From Undaria pinnatifida (taxonomy: Eukaryota; Sar; Phaeophyceae; Laminariales; Alariaceae): a stretch of 64,000 nt of DNA. Position 1 is the first letter of the stretch. Each line of letters begins with the position of its first letter. The position numbers were made by a program, and so were the translations under genes. This document shows positions 42,301 through 53,200 of the stretch, in pieces. The DNA lies in NCBI GenBank assembly GCA_012845835.1, contig JABAKD010000005.1, positions 12,833,205 through 12,897,204 of the forward strand, in the 5' to 3' direction. The notes under the pieces are model-generated. The model made no database searches. It saw only the letters and a list, made by a program, of their open reading frames with translations, and was not told the origin of the DNA.

Positions 42301-45300
42301 TGCAGGATCTAGCACAAGTTTCCTGCGTCGGATCTATACTCTACACGTACAGATCCTGTACAATACTTCATAACGGCAGATACAGGATCTTCTGTAGACC
42401 ATCTACATGATCTATACGATCTATACGATCTATATGATCTATACGATCTATATGATCTACATGATCTGTGCCAGGTGTGAAATAGGGGGACACCTTGCAC
42501 AATTCGTTGACACGGTTGTAGTCCAGACTTGCAGCTTGAAAAACGAAACACAGAGACACCCCTACCTGTGACTGCGCAAAAATTATCATTCGTTTCGACA
42601 CCTTGAGCTGCATGTCTAGACGTAGCCATGCAGCTTGAGCTACACACATGCCCCTACAGTTAGCCCCCCTCCATAAGGCGGCGGTGTGCTGGGGCAACAT
42701 GACCGCCTTGTTGGCGGAAGCCATCTAGTTAATTCCAGGCTATGAGTGGCAATTCCCCAGTCGCGCCAAGCCATTTCGACCGCCTTATATCGGAACGCCA
42801 CCTTACTAAAATAGTCTTGCTGGGGGGGACCTCCATTATACCTGGGAATATGCAACAAGTCGGTTCTCGTTCCCTTTCCGTGTGTTGCATGTCTACAATT
42901 TTGGTGTGAACCTTCTTGGTTACACACACGCCCCTACACGAAATCATACAAAATCGCGTTCGTGTCCTTACCGCGTGCTCCAAGTCTACAGAGAGTGAAA
43001 ACCATGCAGCTTGAAATGCACAAATGCCTACTGTGGTTTTTGTAAATCATTGCGCTTGTCGCCGCATGTTGTGTTGCATTGTGCCTAGATGTAGTATAGG
43101 TGACGCTTGAAATACAGAAAACGTCCCTACCTGAGATTATTGGCACTATATTGTGGCTATGCAAAAATCAAGTCCGTTTCCTTATCTCGTGTTGCATGGC
43201 CACAACCTTGGTTTAGGGGTTCTTGGTTACACACACGCGCCTACCTCTCTGCGTTGTCTTCACATCAAACCTGTTCACTCTGCCCAACGGCAACATCAGA
43301 GCACCCCGTGTCCGTCCCAACTCTTCATCGTAGGCAGATAAAAATCACGTGGTCACAGACTAAACCAAGGTAGAAACCAAACTAATCGCGACTGAACAGA
43401 AGAGGAAAACAAAAAAAAAGCAAGCGTTCCCGTGATCATGAAAAAGAAATTGTACATGTTCTTACCTTGTGCTGCATGTCTACAACCCTGGTGTGCGCCT
43501 TTTTGGAGGTGGCGAGTCCAAAGTCCCCTAGCTTGACATTTTCCTCTCCGTCGAGGAAAACGTTGGGGGGAGTCAGGTCCCTGGAAAAGGTAATAGCCGA
43601 GAGGGGGATACGTCCGGAAAAGGAGAAAGGGAAAGGGGGGGCGGGGGAGGGGGGGTATCATTTAGTGCTTGCCTTAGTCATTTGACCATTGACCACATAT
43701 CCCTTTCGAGACGGAGCAAAGGATCGGGGGTCGAGAGAGGGACATTGCGGGAGAGGGAGAGGGAGGAATAGAGGGGAAATAAAACGGGGAGCAAGAACCA
43801 ACAAGAAAGGCAGCGGCCAGGAGAGAGACATGGCGGGAGAGGGAGAGGAGGAATGGTGTAGGGGAGGGGTGGTGGTCTTTGTTGATGCTCCTCTGCCTGA
43901 ACACGGGGCGTTGTCATCGACAACTTATTTATTTATCATCATACCGGGGTGCACTCTCCAGGTTGGCTAGTGCTTTCGTCATGTGAAAGTGGTGTGAGGG
44001 GATTACGAGGGGGGTGGAGGGGGCTCGAGAAAGAGGCACAGAGGGGGAGGGAACCAGAGCGAGAACACAGAGAAAAGAAGGAAACAAAAAGAGGGACACA
44101 ATATAGGAACAGGGAAAGAGAAAAAGACAAAACAACACAGAGGAGAGATCACGGGAGCGATACTCAAAAATGTAAAAAAAACGTCACCCTGGGCCATTAC
44201 AACACCAAGAGCGGTGGACTACAGTAATGGTCGCACGGAACCTTAACCTTGAACGAGCGGAGCCACTCTAAACGCCCTAGCCCTATATAACGCCGCTCTA
44301 AAACATTTCAAAAGTCGAACAGATCACCATCTAGGTCATCCAAATCCTCTATCTGCCGTTATAATAAGTTGAGCCCGATCTGCGTGGTGCAGATCCAACC
44401 CAGGAAACGTGTACTATTATAGATCATTTAGATCAACCGGTTCTCACCCGGAAACATGGTCTGTAAGCCACGCAGATCATCCACGCCAGGGACCCGTCCG
44501 CTCTGAAATGCATACATCATAAATGGGGATCTGATGTGCCCGACTTGTGAAACACTTAAGAGTCCGTGTCGGGTTTCCGAGCGCTCAACAGATATGTCCA
44601 CAGTCTGAACATTTCACGCTTGGGACAGATCACTTCCAATTTCATGATCTATATGATCTGCGTCTTTCACGGCAGACAGATACATCCCTGGTCTGTATAC
44701 GATCGGCATGGTCTAGATCGTCATGCCTGGTGAGAGCCGAACGATCTGAACAATCTAGCACACGATTCCTGGGTATGGATCTGTACTACAGATCACGCTA
44801 CGACCGCACGGTAGGGGGGATGCCCCATTTTTCCCTATCAACAGTGACTCTGTATCTCACGGGCAAGACCACTGCAGGCGATTTGTTTGGCGCACCACAG
44901 CTTACCCTTCCATGATTCCTGGCGCACAATTAAAAACAACGCGAAAGCTCAAGGCCACAAGAAAACAAGGGGGGTCACTCGCGCGAGTGACCCCGACCCC
45001 CCTGCAAAAAAAAAGCCCCAAAGGTGACCCCTCGTACCGTATCTTTGGTTTACGCAGATCCTGCACAACACATATAAACGACAGATATATGATCTGTACG
45101 ATCTATATGATCTGTATGATCTATACGATCTAGATCGTGACCTGTCCCATGTGTGAAACACTTCGATCCCTAGCCAGGTTTCCGAGTACTCGTAGATTGC
45201 CCACAGTAGGTCGGCGCTGTGTTGTAACTCCGATTAGTCCTTTTCGTCGTGTCGAGGGGAACAAAAAACAGCGCGGGGTTATCTGCCGCGCGGTACCAAA

Positions 45301-47156
45301 TGGATGACCACACGAAAACAATGGATGCGTGAATGGTTGGTCACATGACAGCAACGGATAATCACACATCTACAATGGATGACCGAGAACGAAGGATGCA
45401 TGCGCGCACGAAAACAGTGAACGTATTGTCACGAGACAACAATGGACAACCACATGTCAAACATAAGTAATCACCACCCTTTCACATTTTGATTAGGTGA
45501 AGGGTCGGGTAGGAGTTGATAGAGGTATTCATACCGGGGCTTACACTACGGCATGCGTGTGTTTCGGCAGGTACTCAGATCTGATTGGTAGCATCTTCCA
45601 TGTCTGAGGTCATCGAATTCTGGGTTTCCTATTGTATGTGGCTGATTTATGATTGGAGCAAGCGCTACACATCGTCAGATGAACAACAAAATTAAATAAT
45701 GGACGGTCACAGTGGACCACCACAAAATAAAACAATGGACGACCGCATGCACACAATGGATGACCACACCTTAAAAAAAAAGAGACCACCAAGCAAGAAA
45801 AAAAAAGCTGGTTGGCGTCGTGGTTGTGAGCATGTCCACGTGAGCGTTCGCCAAGCTGGGGTTCGGCCAAGGACCCGTGCAGCCACAGGGATAGGGGGCA
45901 ACACTTTTTGGCCAAAACGGTTCGACTGATGGGGTTCCTCTACCGGAGGACTAGCCAAATGTAAAGTACATACAGGCAGATAACGGAGATCCACTGTTAA
46001 CAGGATGGAATTACACCCAAAAAAAGGAAAATATCGCCACCTTTCAGGCGAGCTCTCCTGCGTTGCGACTATGTTCGATTGAGGCTCAGTGTACCGGGTA
46101 AGACCAGCCAACAAACTAAACTTGAGTCAAACGCGGTGAAATAAAGGTGGGTGCTTTCTCCCCCCCCCTTTTTCGTTTTATAGCTCATCCTGCGAACAAA
46201 GATAGTGGAGGGATGAAGCTATAGATGCTAGCTGTCGCTCTGAACTAGCGTACAAGGATAGTTGTAACCGTCGCCACAAAAAAAAGCGTTTGTTGGAAAT
46301 TCCGAGAGTCGTGATAGATGCATCTCAGTCGGCGGCGGACAGAAAGCCTATACAAAATCAGGCTTCAGTCATCTCGAAACGGGTTCTTTATCTTTTGGCG
46401 CGGTCTAAACTAGAAACTCGCATTTGGTCGAAATAATGATACCTCCCCCCCCCCCCAATCGAGGAGGAAGATGCGATTACACACGTCAAACAGATCACCG
46501 ATCCCCACTCTATGATCTAGATATTCCGGGGAAAATTTGTACGGTCTAGCTCATGTTACCGGGTGGGAGTCGTAAGATCCGCATGATCTAGCACGCGTTT
46601 CCTGGGTTGGATCCGTACCGTTTAACTACAGCTCCTGCACAACATCTCAAATCGGCAGATTCAGGATCTACTGCAGATGATCTACATTATCTATATTATC
46701 TGTCCGAGCTGTGTAAGATTCTCTCACCACAACGATGAAAATATTGCGAGAACAGCAGTGGGTGGGCGGAACATTCACACGATATGTAGCAGAAGAATGG
46801 TCTGGACGGTTAGTCACACGAGAAACCTTGTGGTTATCGACAACAAAGGGTGGATACGTATCAACGCGAGAAGAATAAATGGGTTCAACCCGCTCCCGTG
46901 TGTTGTCACTCGCAGATGGGTCACCTGTGGATGATGCCCTTCGAGTGGATGAAATCTACGCCCTCTAGCATTTGCCTGAAGAGTCTCCAGCACCTTTCCT
47001 CCTCCTTCCAAACCTCTTCGTGGTCGATCAGGTGGCGCAAGGTGTTCTCGCAGTATTCCATCTGGGGTAGGGAAAAGGGGGGCGACAGCGGTAGCAGCGT
47101 CAGTGTCGACGCCATCGTCCGCAGCAGCAACGGTTGACTCAAAAAAACAACAACAA

Positions 47157-47203
<47 letters not shown>

Positions 47204-47205
47204 GC

Positions 47206-47236
<31 letters not shown>

Positions 47237-50200
47237 CCTGTAACCGCAACCGCCACAGCAAAAAGGATGTCAACAGTAACCACAGTAACAGCAACCGTAA
47301 CAGCATTAACAACTACAGCAGCATCAACAACAACAATCACAATATCAACAACAACCATACTACCAACAGCAACAGCAGCAACAACAATAACAACCCTCCC
47401 GCCTCTTCCGCCCCTCCCATACCATAACCTTAACCCCAACCAATCCTTACCTGTTTGTACAGGAACCTAACCAAACTAGATCTACCCTACCCTACTCTAA
47501 CCACCCTATTCCAACCTAACCTAACCTATTCTGCTTTACCCTACTCTACCCTACGCTACTCTACCCTACCCTACACTACCCTACCCTACGCTACTTTACT
47601 CTACACTACCCTACCCTAAACCTCAACCAAACCAACCTGATCGTACATGAACTGCCGCTCCCCGGTGGCACCCCTGACCCCTCTTGCAGGAGACGACGAA
47701 AGCATGGTGCTCGAACCCGACGTCCCCGTCCCCTGCTTCGGGCTCGACGTCGAATACCCTACCCTACCCTACCCTATCCTACCCTACCCAACCCCACCGT
47801 ACCCTACCCTACCCTACCCTACCCTACCCTACCCTACCCTATCCTACCCTACCCTACCCTACCCTACCCTACCCGGCCCTACCCTACCCTACCCTACGCT
47901 ACGCTACCCTACGCTACCCTACGCTACCCAAACCCACCCCAACCAAAACCCAACCTGAATGTACAGGAACTGCCGCTCCCCGGTGGCCCCCCGAACCCTT
48001 CTCGCAGGAGACGACGAAACCATCGTCTTCGAACCAGACGTCTCCATACACCGCTTGGGGCTCGACGCCGGATACGCGGAGGAGACATCCATCTCCTCCT
48101 GAGTGGCCAGCTTTGCCGACAAGGACGACCTTCTTTGAAGCTGGTTCTCTTCAACGAGCTGCATCATGGCGTCCCGCGTAGTCCACGTCGCCGACATGGG
48201 AGCGACTTCTCCGTCGCTGGCCTGCCTGTTGGATCCGAGAGCAAGGGTCGACGTAAGGCAAGAAGATTTCTGTCTAAGGGTGTTGGTCAGGGCGGGTGGG
48301 AATGTGGGAGTGGGGGTGGGGTGGGGGTGGCACTAGGGGTGGGGTGGGGGTATATATATGTAGAAGCGGGGGTGGGGTAGGGGTGAGGGCATGGGTGGGG
48401 TGAGGGCGGGAGTGGGGCTGGGAGGAAGCAGCCACTATTATTACCTCTGATGGAAGCGCTGGTGGAGGTGGAGGTGGAGGTGGGGGTGGGGGCGAGAGCG
48501 GGGGCGAGGGCCGAGAGCGCCGCTGAGGGGAAGTCATAACATATTCTGCTCACTCGCTCGCGCATATATTTCGGGTTGAGTCTACGGTGCTTACATTGTG
48601 TGCATTGCGAAGAACTGGTCGAGGGTCACGAGGTGGTGTTCCTCGGCCATGAGTGCCGTGACCAAAATTCCCCACTTTCGCGAAAGGCGGCCGAATTTCA
48701 CCCTATATTTTATGCGAAAGGTAGAAACAAGCACTTCGCGGTGTTTTCAGCCTTCTCGTACCCCTCGCTATACCCTTTTCCCTCCCCCACCACACCCCTC
48801 CAAGCCAAAATATCAGGCATCGAATAAAATCCGCCACAATTGTTCGAGGGTGAAAAAACCTCGCCCACGCCCTCCCCTCCCCTCACCTAGCCCTCTCGGG
48901 CGAGCCGCAGAACTGAAAGAACTCGGCATCCGAAAACAGTCGCCCTTCACCCTGTGGTTGATAGATGCCGCCCGCGGACCCCCACGACGCCTCGCTCTCC
49001 TCCCCATCTCCCTCGTCCTCCTCGTCGTCTACCTCTTCTCCCTCCTCCCCTCCCTCGTTGCCGTCGGTTCCTCCCACCTCCCGCGGTCCGTCAGACCAAC
49101 CACCAGCCTTGTTATGGTGGTGAGGCGAGGTGTTCTCGCTCTCTCCGCGCGAATAAGCCGCGCTCGAACAAGACGCGGATGAAGACGACGATGACGATGA
49201 CGAAGACGAATCACTGGAGTTTTCTCCGTGTCGTCTGGCCCATAGCGAGCCTCTGGGTACCTCTGTTGGTGCCAAAACGGCGGCGGCAGCAGCAGACCCA
49301 GCAGCCGCGGGTACAGCCGCAGCCGGAGCCGCAACAGCAACAGCCGCATCAGTTGCAGTGGCATGAGCCGCAGGCGCAGCAACCGGTGTCGCAGAAGCAG
49401 TAGTCGATGCCGCTGCAGCCGGAGTCGTCGCCGCAGCAGCAGCAGCAGCACCACCACCGTCACCTGCCGGAGCCGCAGTCGCAGCAGGAGTCACTGCAGG
49501 AGCCATAGCAGCAGCAGTCGATGCCACCGCAGCAGCAGAAGCACCAGCCAGAGCCGCAGAAGCAGCAGCACCACCAGCAGCACCACTAACCGCGGTCATA
49601 GAAGCAGCCGCAGGTGCAGGGGTAGCGTCGGCAGAGGTCGACTCTGATTGGTCAAAGACAAATTTGGCGGGGGGGGGGGCAAGGGCCGGGTAGGGCTTGC
49701 GAATACAAACATTTCTGCCGGAAGCGAATAAACGTACTCACTACAATACGCCCGGCAGGCGTGTCTCCGAGGGGAGGGAGGGGGTGGGGAGATGTAGACG
49801 ACAATTCGGTCCCAAGTCTACCACGGCGCCGTGTTGAGTTGCCATTTACCACCAAGGCCTGAGCAATAGCGAGCTATTTTACTTGGGTGTTGCCGGATAC
49901 CAAATGCCGGATACCAAATTTGGGTGGGTAGGAAAACATGTAACGATATTATCGAATCCGACGGGCGTCACAACCCAAGGTCAGCCTAACCCACGAAACA
50001 TACGCTAGGAAATAAAAAAAACGAGAGAACGGAGGTGGGGGGAGGGGGGTGATACGGCGAAAAAGGGAGGAATATGGTGCAAACAATCAACGCTGCCGAC
50101 GCAGCGTCAGGGATGCCGGGAACACACCGCGAGCAAAATATGGAGGGTGGGAAGAAAATTCGAAAAAAAAATGTAGGAAAACAATTTTCCAACCAAATTT

Positions 50201-53200
50201 TCCGTGGGTTTGGTTGGCCTTGGGATGTGACGTTCAGCAGTTTCACACTATTATCTAATGTTTTCCTACCCAATGAAACTTGGTATGTCGCAAACACCCT
50301 ACCTGTGGTGCTGTCTGTTGGCCTGCCTAGGTGCCCGCGCAGCACATGTCACGCAACAAGGAAATATGCTGGTTATGCTGCAAATGTAACGAAAAACGGA
50401 AAATTGTTGGCTAGATATATATCACTATCCACTAGCCCCCTTGGTCGAATGCGAATATGGTATTTTGGCTCGATCGTCCGCTTCTGAGCACAGTGTGCGT
50501 GGGTTCAAGTCCCAGCATCGTCATAGTTTTTCTACGCTGAAAAAGGCTCGAAGGTGCTTGATCTCCAATAAATAGCTACTACAGTCCGTGCCTAGACGGG
50601 AGGTTCCCCGAGATCAATGCCGACGATATTCGGTACTACGAGCTCCAAACTACATATATTCGACGATATTTGGTACTAAGAGCTCCAAACTATATATATA
50701 TTCTTCGTATACAGCGAGCGCTATCCACCAGATCACTCAGTCACAGTGACTGAAATAGCACAACAGACGGGATTTGGTGACTGTTGCGCGTGTGGGGGCA
50801 TCTCCCTGCGTTCGCTCGTTGGATCACCGTGACTGTCAGGTAAGGCTGCAAGGTCTGTCCGTACCGCGCCGAACAGCAACGCACCGCACCCCACCGCGCC
50901 GCACCGTAACACGGAACGACACATACAACACGTAAACAAATGAAAGCCAAAACTGGGGGGGGGAGCAGGAGCAGGAAATCAGGCCAGGTAAGTGAGGAGA
51001 GGGAAGTCACAAGACTCGCAAAGAGTCTCTTTCTCAGCATCTGGCATTTTTTTTATACAAATCGACAACAAAATGACGAAAAAAGAGCAAATGCTGAGAA
51101 AGAGACTGTAGTAAACAAGTAGCAAACACAGAGGTAGCCTGCAAGGATGAAAATGTAATGTGGGACAAGTATAGTGCGGCCGCCGACCATGCCTGCAAAG
51201 CCCCGTCCCGAAAATAAACGCCTCGTTGAATGTCGAGCTCCCAAAAACCGCACGCCACGCGCTGTTGTCCAAAACTGGCCCAGCTGGCACCACCAGTACT
51301 GCTATTGTTTCTGCCAACAAGTGCTACCAGTATTACCAGTATCCGCTGGACCACTCAAGTCACGTGACTGAGTGGTCTATTAATGGTGGATTGTGTTACA
51401 ACTCTCAATGCCACCAATACGCGTACTACCACTGTTACTACTACCACTACTATGAATACTACTGCTACTACTACTGCTACTATTGCTTCTACTACTATGC
51501 TACGACTACTACTACTACTGCTGCTGCTGCTACGCTACTACTACTACTGTTGCTGCTACTATTGTGTTATACTGTTAATACCACTATACTACTGCTACTA
51601 CTACGACTACTGCTACTCGTACCTATTCTACTAGATGTACTTGAACATTCGCGCGCGTACGTAGCCCCACCTTTGACAATAGTTTGAGAGGCTGCTCCAG
51701 CTGGCTCGGCCGGCAACGGCCCTCGTCCTGCCCTAACCTCCCCCCTCCCCCCCCTTCCCCCCCCTCCACCTCCCCGTCGTCGCTGCTGCACTCCCCGTCC
51801 CCCCTGTCCCTCGCCCGAGGCGGTGCTGTTCGCCGCCTGGCGCTTACTCCTCTTCGCCTTCCGTCTCGCCTGCCGCTTCGCCTTCCTCTCGGCCGCCAGC
51901 TCCGCCCTGCCCTTTACCTTCCCCTCCTGCCCTCCTAATGCGATTCCTTCGTTCTCACTGTAGCCAACGCCACCAACAACACCACTAAGACCATCACCAC
52001 GACCACCACCACCAAGACCACCACCACCACCACCACCACCGCCGCCGCCGCCGCCGCCGCCGTCGAGTAGATTTTGGTTATCGCTGGCGGCAGCTTCTTT
52101 CGGAGTGGCCGCCACCGTTGCCTGTAAGCGGGATGGGCGGGCACGGGGAGGGCTGGCCAAGATAGGGGCAACATCGCAGGCAAACCCTCCCGACTCGCCT
52201 CCCCCTACCGGAGCTCCACCAGCAGAGCTTCCACCGTCGCCTCCTCCTCCGTTGCCACCGACGCGATGATTATCCCGCACAACGCCCCTCAGACCTTTCC
52301 GTGTGGTCGGCGAAGCACCAGCAGCATCAGCAGCGTTGGCAGCAGCAGCGTTGGCAGCAGCAGTGGCGGCAGCGGCGGCGGTGTTCGCGTGCTTCACCTT
52401 GTTTTTTCGCCGTGCCTTGGCGGCGACGCCCAACGACTCCTGGGGCTCACGGAAAAAGCCCATCTCCGCCCCACTCTCTGACTGGTCGCCTTCACCGTCC
52501 TCCTCCGCTGATTGGTCGCTAACTCTGGGGAGGTCGTTGTCCGTCACATCCGGGTCCTTGGTCCCCCCCGTCCCTCCCTTGCCAGCACCGCCTCTAGCAC
52601 CGTCGCCACGCCATGGTGAGGGGCGGGGGGTGCCACCCCGTGGCGAGGGGCGGGGGGTGCCACCCCGTGGCGAGGGGCGGGGGGTGCCACCCCGTGGCGA
52701 GGGGCGGGGGGTGCCACCCCGTGGCGAGGGGCGTGGGGTACCGCCCCCTGGCGAGGGATGGGGAGTACAGTCTCGTGGTGAGGCGCGTGGAGTGCCGTGC
52801 TTGTCGCTAGGAGCGTCATCGCTGCGATCTTCTTCCTCGACGGCGGCCGGGATGCCTCCCGCCCCCCCCTCCAGCCACGCCTGATAGTACCTACAAAATC
52901 CGACAGAGGGGTTCGAGGATGGAATATGCTAATCAGGTCTACATGGAGGGCAAATCCAAATAACTACTACGGAGACACTTAAGAGCCATCCCCGATTTTC
53001 AGGCCTTGCCTTTCGGGTTGGGGTAGGGATCGGGATAGGGATACGGTTAGGCTACAGCGTCGACTGTTTTTTTTTGCGTCGGCGCCATCGTAGAGACAAC
53101 GTAGATTTAAAACGTTGCACAACAAATGCTACGCCCGAAGGCAGTTTTCTAAACCCGATTCTACCACAGCAACGGGGAGGGGGAAGAGGTGGTCGGTATG

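Larger units (their letters stand above)
43581..46924 (-). other. GCN2 intron w12-w13, 3.3 kb
   Basis: Holds three GATC elements. 45290-45480 and 45690-45770 contain a loosely repeated caatggatgaccacac phrase. A purine-rich GA stretch covers 43720-44150. 45900-46440 shows nothing recognisable. Confidence 0.6.
49644..51670 (-). other. GCN2 intron w9-w10, 2.0 kb
   Basis: Contains a CTA array (51418-51640), a possible pol III-type B box (50490-50502), a tandem tattcgacgatatttggtac pair near 50625-50700 and a GCACC-rich stretch (50865-50930). 49860-50440 shows nothing recognisable. Confidence 0.6.

Noticed and set aside
48954-49647. Arg/Ser/Gln-rich plus-strand frames opposite exon w10
   Set aside because: They are shadows of the GCA-rich coding repeat. 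The minus-strand frame joins w9 and w11 in phase and contains the acidic insert.
50425-50530. Intact tRNA gene
   Set aside because: The T arm and B box are good, but the 3' catcgtc has no partner at the 5' side and the anticodon arm is unclear. Kept only as a low-confidence SINE-like segment.
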